The position numbers and the translations under genes were made by a program. Of a DNA stretch of 64,000 nucleotides, positions 25,068 to 34,966 are shown one piece after another. The first letter of the stretch is position 1, and each line of letters begins with the position of its first letter. This DNA is from Clostridium sp. (lineage in GTDB: Bacteria > Bacillota > Clostridia > Clostridiales > Clostridiaceae): assembly GCF_018372875.1 (NCBI RefSeq), contig NZ_JAHAIF010000002.1, positions 1-64,000 of the forward strand, read 5' to 3'. The notes under the pieces were generated by a model. The model was not told where the DNA came from. It did no database searches and saw only the letters and a program-made list of their open reading frames with translations.

Positions 25068-26186
25068 CTATATTAAATATTTATTTAGTCTATCAATTAT
25101 ATTATCCCAATCAAATTTATTAACTGCTTCACTATATGTCTTATCCGAAGTCTTTTTCAAATCACCACAGGTCATATAATTAATCAGACCTTCAGTCAAG
25201 TCCTTTTCATCTCCAGGCTTAACTAAGATTCCACCACTTTTATTTACTATTTCATAAGCAATTCCTACATCTGTTGAAACGATTATATCACCTAAAGCAG
25301 CTGCTTCTATAAAGCTAATTCCAAAACTTTCAAAATCAGATGTTAAAGAAAATATCTTTGCTTTTTTATATTCATTAAATAACGCTGACCTATCATCAAC
25401 ATTCCCAATAAGTTCTATAGAATCTTCTAACCCAGAATTTTCATTTAAAAATTTTTCATATACCTCTAAAAATCCATCCTCTATAGGGCCAACTAACCTT
25501 AACTTCCACCCTTTTCTTATTTCTAAGGGAATATTTTTAAATGCTTCTAACAGCATCATAGTATTTTTTTCTTCAGCCCCAATTCTAGCTATACTTAAAA
25601 TTATATTTTCTTTAGCTGAATAATCATAACGTATATTTAAAGAATCTAATAATTTGAAATCCACACCATTAGGTAATATTTTAAGCTTATCCTTTAAATA
25701 AGGTAGCTGATTAATTAAATCTTTATATATCTTTTCTTGCTCAACTGTAATTAAATCAAACTTATTAAAGAATTTTTTCAAAAAAACTTTACCTATTTTG
25801 TTCAAGTTACTTATTCTTTCCGGTAATAAGTGACTACAATCTAATTTCAAGTATAGCTTTCCTTCTTTATTTAAAAACTTATAAATATATGCATAGCAAA
25901 AAGAAGATAAAGTAACGTGAAACATTTGAAGAATATCATAGTTTTTACTATTCTTTAACAAATATATACTTCCATCTAAAGCATAGCTATTAAATCTATT
26001 TTTAACAAACTCTAATTTCAAGCCTTTTACTACATCATTTTGAAAAGTATATTCTCCATTTTTGAAAGTTATTAATGATGAATCATATCCATACTTTTCA
26101 TATAACTTAAACGGAATCATTCCCATATCTTTTACCAAATGGACATTGGTAGATTTCAAATATATCATTCCATATCTTTTTCTCAT
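25068..26186 (-). CDS. Glycosyltransferase family 4
   Basis: 372 residues of GT-B fold. The donor-site motif E-S-F-G-I-S-F-I-E (EX7E type) lies near residue 290, preceded by L-S-I-A-R-I-G-A-E-E-K-N (about 205). It transfers a sugar from a nucleotide donor, probably in the cytoplasm on a lipid-linked acceptor. It is the last gene of the polysaccharide operon, 5 bp after the flippase. The linkage and sugar are unknown. Confidence 0.85.
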   Translation of the reverse strand: MRKRYGMIYLKSTNVHLVKDMGMIPFKLYEKYGYDSSLITFKNGEYTFQNDVVKGLKLEFVKNRFNSYALDGSIYLLKNSKNYDILQMFHVTLSSFCYAYIYKFLNKEGKLYLKLDCSHLLPERISNLNKIGKVFLKKFFNKFDLITVEQEKIYKDLINQLPYLKDKLKILPNGVDFKLLDSLNIRYDYSAKENIILSIARIGAEEKNTMMLLEAFKNIPLEIRKGWKLRLVGPIEDGFLEVYEKFLNENSGLEDSIELIGNVDDRSALFNEYKKAKIFSLTSDFESFGISFIEAAALGDIIVSTDVGIAYEIVNKSGGILVKPGDEKDLTEGLINYMTCGDLKKTSDKTYSEAVNKFDWDNIIDRLNKYLI

Positions 26187-26191
26187 AGTAT

Positions 26192-27598
26192 TTAATCCTT
26201 AAACCCTTCCTTAAGTTCATTAATAGTTACTATTTTTAATGTAAACAATGTAATAAAATATATAACTATAGATATTAATATAAGAACAAATATATTGCTT
26301 ATAAATATTCTTGTAATACTAAGTACTAATCCCATTACTATAGACGGGATCAGTAGTACAATAACTTGCTTTATGTCATTGAACTTTACTATTTTTCTTA
26401 TATAAGCTCTCATTAAAATTAAGTTTATAACCTCAGTTAGTGTTGTAACTAAAGCTGCAGCCATATATCCATAATTAGGAATCAAAACTAAATTTAATAA
26501 AAGGTTAATAGTTGCTGATATTCCTACAACCTTTAGATATTTCTTTTCCAATCCAAAGGCATTTAAGGAATATGCATATACTTCTCTTATTGATATTATA
26601 AAAATATATATCATTAATATTTTCAACGGCTCAATTGCTGGTGAATATTGCTCGTTATAAAATAGTAAAATTATCTTATCTGCTAAAATAAAACCACCAA
26701 AAGAAATAGGTATTGTTATCATCAATACAACCTTCATAACTAATTTAATAGTTCGCTTTATTTTTTCTTTTCCCTCACTATATGATCTAACCAAATATGG
26801 AAATAGAGGCAAAAATAAAACTCCTATGAATGTTATGATAAAATTAATAAAATTATATGCTGCTTGATATATACCTAAATCTCCAAATCTTGAATTACTA
26901 GCACCTAAAATTATCTTATCTATATTTCCATTTACCATAGCTAATAACCCAGATAATAAAAACGGAATTCCTATAACAAAATACCTTTTAAATATTTTAT
27001 TACTAAACTTAAAATGTACTTTTATATTGTACCTTCTTAAAATAACATAATAATAAAGTGCACCACTTAAAACTCCAATAACCATAGCTATAGGTATAAT
27101 ATAAATATCATTACTAGATTTAACTGAAATAAATATTATTACTGCTGGCACAATTGTTTTTAACAAATTATATACAGCATTATGCTTCATGTCCTGAATT
27201 CCAGAAAAGAACCAGTCAAAATTCATTGAAGTTGGTATTAATATAATGCTCCACAATATTATTATTAATGGAAACTTTGAATCATTAGATAAAAATGATG
27301 ACATAATTAAGCAAATAACACAACATACAACTGCTATAACAAATCTAAATGTAAATAGTTCACTAACTAAATCCTCATAGTCCTTATCATTTTGTACAAC
27401 TAATCTAGTCCCAAAGGTTTGTACCCCAAATAGAACTATCATAGTAAAATATAATATAAATTGTTGAGCATAAGTTATCATCCCATAGTTATATTCAAGT
27501 AAAATATTAGAATAATATGCTATACTAACAAAGCCTATCAATTGTCCTATTATATTAGCTACTGACGTACTTAAAAAGTTTTTTAAAATCTTATTCAT
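26192..27598 (-). CDS. Wzx-type polysaccharide flippase
   Basis: 468 residues with about 14 hydrophobic helices and the polysaccharide-biosynthesis (MATE/MVF-like) start S-T-S-V-A-N-I-I-G-Q-L-I-G. It should flip lipid-linked oligosaccharide units across the membrane. It lies between the polymerase/ligase and the GT4 gene, the usual Wzx/Wzy context. Confidence 0.88.
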   Translation of the reverse strand: MNKILKNFLSTSVANIIGQLIGFVSIAYYSNILLEYNYGMITYAQQFILYFTMIVLFGVQTFGTRLVVQNDKDYEDLVSELFTFRFVIAVVCCVICLIMSSFLSNDSKFPLIIILWSIILIPTSMNFDWFFSGIQDMKHNAVYNLLKTIVPAVIIFISVKSSNDIYIIPIAMVIGVLSGALYYYVILRRYNIKVHFKFSNKIFKRYFVIGIPFLLSGLLAMVNGNIDKIILGASNSRFGDLGIYQAAYNFINFIITFIGVLFLPLFPYLVRSYSEGKEKIKRTIKLVMKVVLMITIPISFGGFILADKIILLFYNEQYSPAIEPLKILMIYIFIISIREVYAYSLNAFGLEKKYLKVVGISATINLLLNLVLIPNYGYMAAALVTTLTEVINLILMRAYIRKIVKFNDIKQVIVLLIPSIVMGLVLSITRIFISNIFVLILISIVIYFITLFTLKIVTINELKEGFKD

Positions 27599-27661
27599 AA
27601 ATCACCTATACAATGTCTCGATTTAAATTAAAATAATGTGTAGAAACACTGTCTTCTCATA

Positions 27662-28879
27662 TTATTTTGCTGCCTTTTTATTTCTATATAATAAAATTAA
27701 GATACCAACTATAATCCAATATAAAAATGTTACTTTAGGCACAAACCACATATTATCCAATAAATTTGCTTGGAAGAAAATTAACAATGCTACTATTAAT
27801 CCTTTTATAAGTCCTTTATACTTTTCAGAATATAATTTACATACCTTTATAGATCTTATAAATATGGTAGTATGTAAAAGCATAAATGGAATAAAACCTA
27901 AAATTCCAAGTTCAGATAATATTTTAAAATAAGAATTATGTGTAGGATAATTTTCTTCCCCTGGAACAATAAATTTAGGAAAAAGCTTCACGTATTCCGG
28001 ATGTAATGTAACATAGTTTCCATTTCCAACCCCTATTAATGGTTTATCCTTAAACATTTCTAAAGCTATTCCCCAATGCTTTAATCTTCCATCATTCATT
28101 ACAGCCTTACCTAGTCCTACTATTCTTACACTTAATGGTGGATATAATAAAACTCCAGCCCCTGCTATAAATAATCCAATGATAAATTTCCAATTATATA
28201 TAATTGTTAAAATACATATTCCAACAACTAATGCAAACCAAGCATTTCTCGAAAAACTAAAGGCAATATTTAATACAAATATAAGACATACTAACCCTAT
28301 TATCACTTTTTTTACTGTACGCTTTTCATAAAATGCAATCATTACTAAAGGAAATAATAGTACAGCAAAGTACATTCCTAATGTGTTAGGATTGTCTAAT
28401 GTGACTATAATTCTTGCAACTCCATTAGCATACCTTGTTATTCCTTTACCTGTAATAAATTGAATTACTCCTAATACCCCAATAATAAAGGCAGGATAAT
28501 AAATAAACTTAACTACTTTTTCCAAATCCTTTTTTATATCAATTTCACTTATAAAGTAATATAATATTGCTATATAAGTACCAAATCTAATAGTTTCTTG
28601 TATTGCCAAACTTTTATCTGTAGAATATATAGTAGAAACTCCCATGATAGCAATAAGTAATAACATAAATATTACTATTGAGTCCTTAAAAAAACTTTTT
28701 AAGTCATTGCATAACTTATTTCTTCTCTCATAGTTTACTAACATATTTATAAGATAAACACATACTAGTAAAACAAGATATATATCCATTATTCTATATT
28801 TTGAATTTATAGTATCCGGTATTAATGGAGTTATACCTAAGTATATAAGAAATCCCCACTTTATTAATTCATTTACCAT
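27662..28879 (-). CDS. O-antigen ligase/polymerase-like membrane protein (Wzy/WaaL)
   Basis: 405 residues with about 11 membrane segments. A large extracytoplasmic loop near residues 270-330 contains H-W-G-I-A-L-E-M-F-K-D-K-P-L-I-G-V-G-N-G-N-Y and P-T-H-N-S-Y, the Wzy_C/O-antigen-ligase signature. It either polymerises repeat units or ligates the glycan to an acceptor. It lies 22 bp after the TagA-like gene. Confidence 0.88.
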   Translation of the reverse strand: MVNELIKWGFLIYLGITPLIPDTINSKYRIMDIYLVLLVCVYLINMLVNYERRNKLCNDLKSFFKDSIVIFMLLLIAIMGVSTIYSTDKSLAIQETIRFGTYIAILYYFISEIDIKKDLEKVVKFIYYPAFIIGVLGVIQFITGKGITRYANGVARIIVTLDNPNTLGMYFAVLLFPLVMIAFYEKRTVKKVIIGLVCLIFVLNIAFSFSRNAWFALVVGICILTIIYNWKFIIGLFIAGAGVLLYPPLSVRIVGLGKAVMNDGRLKHWGIALEMFKDKPLIGVGNGNYVTLHPEYVKLFPKFIVPGEENYPTHNSYFKILSELGILGFIPFMLLHTTIFIRSIKVCKLYSEKYKGLIKGLIVALLIFFQANLLDNMWFVPKVTFLYWIIVGILILLYRNKKAAK

Positions 28880-28901
28880 TAATAATCTCCTCTCAAAATA
28901 T

Positions 28902-29609
28902 CTATCTCTTTATTACTACTCTCCATAAAAACTTTGGTATAGAGATAAGTCTTTTAATTCTCCATGGCTCTTTTAATACTCTATGTAACCATTCAAGTCC
29001 TAGAGATATCATCCATTTAGGGGCTCTAGTAGTATTTCCTGCAAATACATCAAAGCTACCTCCAACCCCCATGTAAAATGTACAAGGTAATTCATCCATA
29101 TGTTCCTCTATAAACTTTTCTTGCCTTGGACATCCCATTGCAACAAATAAAGCCCATGGATTACTTTTCTTTATATCATCTACTATGTCCTTACAATTAT
29201 CTAAATCAAAAAATCCATTATGAAGTCCTACTATTTTTAATCCTTCAATAGTTTTTTCAAGATTTTTTCTACATTCCTGTAACACTTCCTCTTGTGCACC
29301 TAAAAGATAAACTCCTTTTCCTTCCCTTGCACACTTAAGAAGCATTTCATGCATAACCTCAATTCCAGCTATTTTTTCTTCTACTGGTTCTTTAACTATT
29401 TTAGATGCTATAACCGTTCCTACTCCATCTGGAATAATTATAGAATACTCCGAATTAAAGCTATTATTAAGCATTTCATTATTTAAGCCACTATATAGAA
29501 CTTCTGGGTTTCCAGAAACAATATTAACCTTATCCATACCATCTATTTTTTTTAATAGTTCACTTTTACTTTTATTAAACACCTTATATCCTAAAATATT
29601 TGTATACAT
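28902..29609 (-). CDS. WecG/TagA/CpsF-family glycosyltransferase (GT26)
   Basis: 235 residues. Signatures are P-D-G-V-G-T-V (about 75-81), F-V-A-M-G-C-P-R-Q-E-K-F-I (about 158-170) and G-V-G-G-S-F-D-V-F-A-G (about 181-191), with a basic C-terminal tail for membrane contact. TagA adds ManNAc to GlcNAc-PP-undecaprenol in wall teichoic acid synthesis; CpsF-type enzymes act in capsule synthesis. No TagO-like initiating enzyme is in the window. Confidence 0.92.
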   Translation of the reverse strand: MYTNILGYKVFNKSKSELLKKIDGMDKVNIVSGNPEVLYSGLNNEMLNNSFNSEYSIIIPDGVGTVIASKIVKEPVEEKIAGIEVMHEMLLKCAREGKGVYLLGAQEEVLQECRKNLEKTIEGLKIVGLHNGFFDLDNCKDIVDDIKKSNPWALFVAMGCPRQEKFIEEHMDELPCTFYMGVGGSFDVFAGNTTRAPKWMISLGLEWLHRVLKEPWRIKRLISIPKFLWRVVIKR

Positions 29610-29620
29610 AAATAGCTCCT

Positions 29621-30709
29621 CTACTTAGCTAGCATTCTATCAAGGTCTACAACAACCTCATCCTCTGGATTTAACTTTTTAGCTATATCTAAATGTAGTT
29701 TTGCATTTTCCTTATCTCCTAAATTTAGATAACACATTACTATATTAGTACATATCTCAACATCTTTAGAAGCTTCAAATCCCTTCTTAAAGTATTTAAT
29801 TGCAGTTTCAAAGTCTCCTAAACAAGCATAGTTTACACCTAATTCATTAATTACTTCTAATATTCCTGATTCAATATTCAAGCTTTCATTTAAGTAATAA
29901 ATAGCTTTTTCAAAGTTATCAAGCTTTCTATAGGCTACTCCTAAATAATAATACAATAGTGGATTACTATCAAAAACATCAACTAAAGAAAGTAGTAACC
30001 CTATTGATTTTTCAGGACTTTCATCCAATAACTCTATAGCTTTTTCATAAGAAGAAACATTGTCTATATCATTAATTATAGTTTTTATTTCAGAAGTTAC
30101 TTCTCCCCCTTTATTTACATATTCATTTATCTCTACCTTAGCTCCCTTAAAGTCACCTTTAGACTTTAATATTATAGCCTTATAAAGATAAGGATCTGGT
30201 AAATCAATAAATTCACTCTTACCTTCTTCTATATCGACTAAAATAATCTCAGAAAATGCGCTATCCTTCTCTCTTTGAGCTTCTCCAACTAATAAAAGTC
30301 TCTTATAATACTCTTCATTTCCTGTTGCTAAATAAAGCCCCTTAAGTAATAAATAAGCGTCAATTAACTCATCACTTTTAATCTTATTTGCTACTAATGC
30401 CTTACCACACTCTTCGCTATCCTTTAAATTATTAAAAATAATTATATAGTCTTCGCAATATCTAAGATTCTCATCTGCTCCTAATGATAAAAGCATTCCT
30501 TCAATAAAATAATAAATAGGTAAATTGCTTATTTTATATGTGTCATTTGCATGACTAGCTACATAACTTGAGCTTATTGGCATATATAAATCTTTAGTCT
30601 TTAGGGATACCCCCTCTGGAATACCGACACTTTTTTTAAAACCATCCCAATTCAATTCTAAAAATAATAATTTTCCTAATTTTTCTTTAAATACTGATTT
30701 GTAATCCAT
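29621..30709 (-). CDS. TPR-repeat protein
   Basis: 362 residues from the ATG at 30709, which has GGAGG 5 bp upstream. The longer frame would read back into the pgcA terminator and is rejected. TPR repeats are visible in the C-terminal half, for example L-L-Y-Y-L-G-V-A-Y-R-K-L-D-N-F and N-E-L-G-V-N-Y-A-C-L-G-D-F-E-T-A-I-K-Y-F. There is no signal peptide, so it is cytoplasmic. It is the first gene of the polysaccharide operon and may scaffold or regulate it. Confidence 0.8.
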   Translation of the reverse strand: MDYKSVFKEKLGKLLFLELNWDGFKKSVGIPEGVSLKTKDLYMPISSSYVASHANDTYKISNLPIYYFIEGMLLSLGADENLRYCEDYIIIFNNLKDSEECGKALVANKIKSDELIDAYLLLKGLYLATGNEEYYKRLLLVGEAQREKDSAFSEIILVDIEEGKSEFIDLPDPYLYKAIILKSKGDFKGAKVEINEYVNKGGEVTSEIKTIINDIDNVSSYEKAIELLDESPEKSIGLLLSLVDVFDSNPLLYYYLGVAYRKLDNFEKAIYYLNESLNIESGILEVINELGVNYACLGDFETAIKYFKKGFEASKDVEICTNIVMCYLNLGDKENAKLHLDIAKKLNPEDEVVVDLDRMLAK

Positions 30710-30759
30710 CTCTTCCTCCATTAAACACATTATGTCTCTTATAATTATACCCCAAAACA

Positions 30760-30796
30760 AAAAAAATGCTATCATTTAATAAATGATAGCATTTTC
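30760..30796 (-). terminator. Terminator after pgcA
   Basis: AAAATGCTATCATT pairs perfectly with its complement and is followed by eight T on the minus strand. It separates pgcA from the polysaccharide operon. A TATAAT-type box at about 30744-30749 could start that operon. Confidence 0.88.
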
Positions 30797-30800
30797 CTCA

Positions 30801-32519
30801 CTATTTTAACTTTTCGTTTATTATATCCATAACTTTTGATTTAAATCTTTCAATTTCTGATTCAGCATTTTCTAAACTGCTTCCCTTAACTGCTAAATAG
30901 ATTTTCATCTTTGGTTCTGTACCTGAAGGTCTTACTACGAAAGATGATCCATCTTCTAATATATATTTTAATACGTTAGACTTTGGAAGTTTTATTTCTG
31001 ATTTTACCCCATTAGATTCTTCTACGCTTAACTTATAATCTAATTTAGTAGAAATTTTAACTCCATCTACTGATTCTATAGAAGAATTTCTTAATGCATC
31101 AATGCAAGAAGCAATCTTTTCTTGTCCTTCTTTACCTTCTAATTCTATAGATATTAATGTTTCTTTATAGAAACCATACTTCTCATATAGCTTTATTAAA
31201 GCTTCATATAAACTCATGCCTTGTTCTTTATAATATAAAGTCATTTCTGCTATTAACATTGAAGCAATAACAGCATCCTTATCTCTTACAAATTCACCAG
31301 CTAAATATCCATAGCTTTCTTCAAATCCAAATAAGTACTTTTTATCTCCACTTTCTCTGAATTCACGAATCTTTTCACCTATATACTTAAACCCAGTAAG
31401 TACATCCATAAGTTCTATTCCAAAGTCTTCTGCTATCTTTCTAGCTCCTTCTGTTGTAACAATAGTCTTTATTACAACTCCATTCTCTGGAAGACTATTA
31501 GTTTCTTTTAATGCGCTTAACACATAATGAGTTAATAGTAATCCTGTTTGGTTACCAGTTAATACTTTAAACTCTCCATTGCTTTCCTTAACAACTACAC
31601 CTATTCTATCGCAATCTGGATCTGTTCCAAAAATAATATCAGGTGATTCTTGTTTTGCCATTTCTAATGCTAATTCAAATACTTGCGGCATTTCTGGATT
31701 TGGATATGGTGCTGTTGGGAAGTTTCCATTTGGCTCTTCTTGTTCTTTAACAACCTTTACGTTTGAATATCCAAGTTCAGATAATACTCTTCTTACAGGA
31801 ATATTTCCACTTCCGTGAATTGGAGTATATATTATTTTTAAATCTTTTGCGTTTTCTTTAACTAACTCTTTTCTTATTGTTAGGTTCTTAACTTCATCAA
31901 TATATGCCTTATCAACATCTTCTCCAATATATACTAGTAATCCTTTGTTTAAAGCCTCTTCTTCTGACATATTCTTTATCATTGAAAAATCTTTAACATC
32001 ATTTACTAGTGAGATTATTTTATTAGCCTTTTCATCTGTTACTTGCCCACCAAATTCATCATAAACCTTATATCCATTATATTGCTTTGGATTATGAGAA
32101 GCAGTAACAACAATTCCACCTTTACAATTTAAATGTCTAACTGCAAAAGACAATACAGGTGTGGGTCTTAAACTTTCATATAAAAATACCTTAACACCAT
32201 TTGCACATAAAGTTAATGCAGCTGCTGTAGCAAATTCCTTTGACATATTTCTTGAATCATAAGCAACTGCAACTGATGGATTTTCAAAACTTTCATTTAA
32301 GTAATTAGCAAATCCTTGTGTAGCCTTTGACACTGTATATATATTCATTCTATTACTTCCAGCACCTATAATTCCTCTTAAACCACCTGTACCAAAATCT
32401 AAATCCTTATAAAATCTATCTTCGATTTCTTTTTCATCCTTAATATTCTTAAGTTCATTTTTTATTTCTTCACTAATTATATCTGAGTTAATCCATTCAT
32501 TGTATTTTTCTTTATACAA
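30801..32519 (-). CDS. pgcA: Alpha-phosphoglucomutase/phosphomannomutase PgcA
   Basis: 572 residues. The catalytic phosphoserine lies in T-A-S-H-N-P-K-Q-Y-N-G (about 139-149), the metal loop is D-P-D-C-D-R-I-G (about 301-308), the sugar loop G-F-E-E-S-Y-G-Y (about 395), and the phosphate loop R-P-S-G-T-E-P-K (about 530). It interconverts glucose-6-P and glucose-1-P for UDP-glucose and surface glycans. The start is TTG, 7 bp after GGAGG. It has its own promoter and terminator beside the polysaccharide operon. Confidence 0.93.
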   Translation of the reverse strand: MYKEKYNEWINSDIISEEIKNELKNIKDEKEIEDRFYKDLDFGTGGLRGIIGAGSNRMNIYTVSKATQGFANYLNESFENPSVAVAYDSRNMSKEFATAAALTLCANGVKVFLYESLRPTPVLSFAVRHLNCKGGIVVTASHNPKQYNGYKVYDEFGGQVTDEKANKIISLVNDVKDFSMIKNMSEEEALNKGLLVYIGEDVDKAYIDEVKNLTIRKELVKENAKDLKIIYTPIHGSGNIPVRRVLSELGYSNVKVVKEQEEPNGNFPTAPYPNPEMPQVFELALEMAKQESPDIIFGTDPDCDRIGVVVKESNGEFKVLTGNQTGLLLTHYVLSALKETNSLPENGVVIKTIVTTEGARKIAEDFGIELMDVLTGFKYIGEKIREFRESGDKKYLFGFEESYGYLAGEFVRDKDAVIASMLIAEMTLYYKEQGMSLYEALIKLYEKYGFYKETLISIELEGKEGQEKIASCIDALRNSSIESVDGVKISTKLDYKLSVEESNGVKSEIKLPKSNVLKYILEDGSSFVVRPSGTEPKMKIYLAVKGSSLENAESEIERFKSKVMDIINEKLK

Positions 32520-32550
32520 AGCTATCCCTCCTTAAATTCTGTACAGGTAT

Positions 32551-32579
32551 ATTATACAAATATATGATTAAGTTTACAA
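32551..32579 (-). promoter_or_regulatory. Sigma-A promoter of pgcA
   Basis: On the minus strand TTGTAA (32574-32579) and TATAAT (32551-32556) are 17 bp apart, about 32 bp before the TTG start. Confidence 0.8.
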
Positions 32580-32619
32580 CGAATTATAACAAATTTAGTT
32601 TATTCTACTAATCTATTAT

Positions 32620-32650
32620 AAGAAAAAAAGACATGAAAACATGTCTTTTA
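32620..32650 (-). terminator. Terminator after rplY
   Basis: AAAGACATG pairs with CATGTCTTT across four bases and is followed by a T run on the minus strand. The rplY stop overlaps its start. Confidence 0.85.
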
Positions 32651-33235
32651 ATTATCTTCCTTCTCTTCTTCTCCTAATTCAGAAGTTAATTTCTTTTCAT
32701 TGCTAATAGATGCAATTACTCCTTTTATATCATCTAGGATAGAAATTTCTTCTCCTACTTCTAAATCAGAATATCTAAATACTGAACCTAATCCACCTTT
32801 AGATACATCAAATTTTATAGATTTAGGTAACTCATCTGCCTTACATGATACCCTAACTAATTCTTGTTCCTTTTGAAGTATTGCACCTCTTTTACTTATC
32901 CACTCTTCACCAACAAATTGAATTGGCACTTCAGATTGAATTGTATCATTCCCTGCAATTTCTTCTAAGTCAACATGAATAATCTTATGTGTAACAGGAT
33001 CTCTTTGTATTTCCCTTAATAAAGCTTTATGTCCTTCCCCTTCAATACTATAATTTATTATTCCATGTTCACCAGTTGATGAAATTTCCCTACTTAATTC
33101 TAATTCTCCAATTTCAAATAAAAGGTTTGAAACACCTTTTCCATATAATACTCCTGGAACTTTTCCTGCTCTTCTTTCTTTTTTTGCCCAGTGAGATGTT
33201 TTATTTTCTCTTTTTACTAAATTTAAATTATTCAA
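32648..33235 (-). CDS. rplY: Ribosomal protein bL25, CTC-type
   Basis: 195 residues: an L25 domain (about 1-90, with K-V-P-G-V-L-Y-G-K-G) that binds 5S rRNA, then the CTC/TL5 beta domain (about 95-185). It is a 50S subunit and general-stress protein. The start is TTG behind GGTGG. It is monocistronic with a terminator and divergent from the decarboxylase gene. Confidence 0.92.
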   Translation of the reverse strand: MNNLNLVKRENKTSHWAKKERRAGKVPGVLYGKGVSNLLFEIGELELSREISSTGEHGIINYSIEGEGHKALLREIQRDPVTHKIIHVDLEEIAGNDTIQSEVPIQFVGEEWISKRGAILQKEQELVRVSCKADELPKSIKFDVSKGGLGSVFRYSDLEVGEEISILDDIKGVIASISNEKKLTSELGEEEKEDN

Positions 33236-33462
33236 AGTTCTACCACCCTTCTTATCAAGTAAATTCTCAAACTCCTTTTACATTATTCCTTATATACGTC
33301 CAAAATATTCAAAATTATTATTTTTTTGTTTCTATAAGAATAAATTATTGAATATATAGAACTTATCCAATATAATATAGTAGATTTGTCTTAATTTAAT
33401 ATTATTTAAACTTATAAAATTATAAAAAAATCAAACACTAGATAATGAAAGAAGGTGCTTTA

Positions 33463-34926
33463 ATGAATCATTTAGATCAAACTAGAACTCCTTTATTTGA
33501 TGCACTTAAAGAATATGTTAACAGAGATACTCTACCTTTCCATGTTCCAGGTCATAAAAAAGGAATTGGAATGGATACTGAATTTAAAGACTTTATAGGT
33601 GATAATCCTTTTAAAATAGATGTAACAGTATTTAAGTTAGTAGATAGTCTTCATCACCCTAAAGGACCTATAAAAGAAGCCCAAGAATTAGCTGCTGACG
33701 CCTATGGCGCAGATGCAACTTTCTTTTCAATACATGGTACATCAGGTGCTATCCAAGCTATGATAATGTCTGTTGTATCTGATGGTGATAAAATAATAGT
33801 TCCAAGAAATGTTCACAAATCTGTTACTGCTGGAATAATCTTAAGTGGTGCTGTTCCAGTATATATGGAGCCGGAATTAGATAAAAAACTAGGAATTGCC
33901 CATGGTGTTTCTCCAGAAACAGTTAAACAAACATTAGAACTAAATCCAGATGCTAAAGCAGTTTTAATAATAAATCCTACTTATTATGGGGTTGCTACAG
34001 ACATAAAAAAAATTGCTGATATAGTTCATGAATACAATATTCCCCTTATAGTAGATGAAGCCCACGGCCCACATCTAGCTTTTTCTGAAAAATTACCAAC
34101 TTCTGCTTTAGAAGCTGGTGCTGATATTTGTGCTCAAAGTACTCATAAAATAATAGGAGCTTTAACTCAAGGTTCTTTATTACATGTAAAAAGTAATTTA
34201 GTTAATCCAAAAAGAGTACAACAAGTACTTAATTTAATGCAAACAACATCGCCATCATATATTTTAATGGCGTCTCTAGATTGTGCTAGAAGACAAATTG
34301 CCTTAGAGGGAAAAGAACTATTAGCTAAAACTATAGATTTATGTGATTATACTAGAAGTGAAATAAATAAAATTCCTGGTTTCCATTGCTTTGGAAGTGA
34401 AGTACTAGGTGTTCCAGGTTCCTTTGCTTTTGATCCTACAAAACTTACAATCTCTTGTAGAGATTTAGGAATAACTGGCTATGAGCTTGACACTATTCTT
34501 GCTGATAAATATCATATTCAAATGGAATTATCAGATTTTTATAATGTATTAGCAGTTGGTTCTTTTGGTGATACAAAAGAAGGAATGGATAAACTTCTAT
34601 CTGCATTAAAAGAAATCTCTAATGAGTATTATGGAAAAAGACCTGCTACTAAAGATTTCTTAGATATACCTCAAGTTCCTAATAGAATATTAAATCCAAG
34701 GGAAGCATTTAACTCTAAGAAAGAAGATGTTTTATTAGAAAAAAGTGAAGGAAAGATATCTGCTGAGTTCCTATTAGCATATCCTCCAGGTATTCCAATA
34801 TTATGTCCTGGTGAAGTTATAACAAAAGAAATAATAGAATATGTACATGATTTAAAAAGAGCTAATCTTTATGTACAAGGAACTGAAGATTCAGAAGTTA
34901 AATATATAAAAATTGTTAAAGAATAA
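33463..34926 (+). CDS. speA: Orn/Lys/Arg decarboxylase-family PLP enzyme (SpeA-like)
   Basis: 487 residues from the ATG at 33463 with GAAGG 8 bp upstream. It is a fold-type I PLP enzyme with F-H-V-P-G-H-K-K-G near the N-terminus, V-D-E-A-H-G-P-H (about 194-201) and the PLP lysine in S-T-H-K-I-I-G-A-L (about 226). It lacks the wing domain of enteric decarboxylases, like B. subtilis SpeA/YaaO. It decarboxylates arginine or lysine; the choice is not visible. No speE or speB follows. Confidence 0.88.
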   Translation: MNHLDQTRTPLFDALKEYVNRDTLPFHVPGHKKGIGMDTEFKDFIGDNPFKIDVTVFKLVDSLHHPKGPIKEAQELAADAYGADATFFSIHGTSGAIQAMIMSVVSDGDKIIVPRNVHKSVTAGIILSGAVPVYMEPELDKKLGIAHGVSPETVKQTLELNPDAKAVLIINPTYYGVATDIKKIADIVHEYNIPLIVDEAHGPHLAFSEKLPTSALEAGADICAQSTHKIIGALTQGSLLHVKSNLVNPKRVQQVLNLMQTTSPSYILMASLDCARRQIALEGKELLAKTIDLCDYTRSEINKIPGFHCFGSEVLGVPGSFAFDPTKLTISCRDLGITGYELDTILADKYHIQMELSDFYNVLAVGSFGDTKEGMDKLLSALKEISNEYYGKRPATKDFLDIPQVPNRILNPREAFNSKKEDVLLEKSEGKISAEFLLAYPPGIPILCPGEVITKEIIEYVHDLKRANLYVQGTEDSEVKYIKIVKE

Positions 34927-34966
34927 AAAAGATGTGCCTACTTTTTTAAGGCACATCTTTTTTTAT
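34925..34966. terminator. Bidirectional terminator overlapping a coding end
   Basis: AAAAAAGATGTGCCT pairs with AGGCACATCTTTTTT. It serves speA on the plus strand. The final codons of the convergent glycosyltransferase (stop at 34938-34940) lie within the hairpin. Confidence 0.88.

Noticed and set aside
25040..25070. Terminator between the GT4 gene and the nitroreductase gene
   Set aside because: Only a weak TATAGC/GCTATA pairing with a long loop and no T run. Read-through is possible.
30710..30775. Hydrophobic N-terminal extension of the TPR protein
   Set aside because: It is translated from the pgcA terminator region. A strong GGAGG lies before the internal ATG at 30709.
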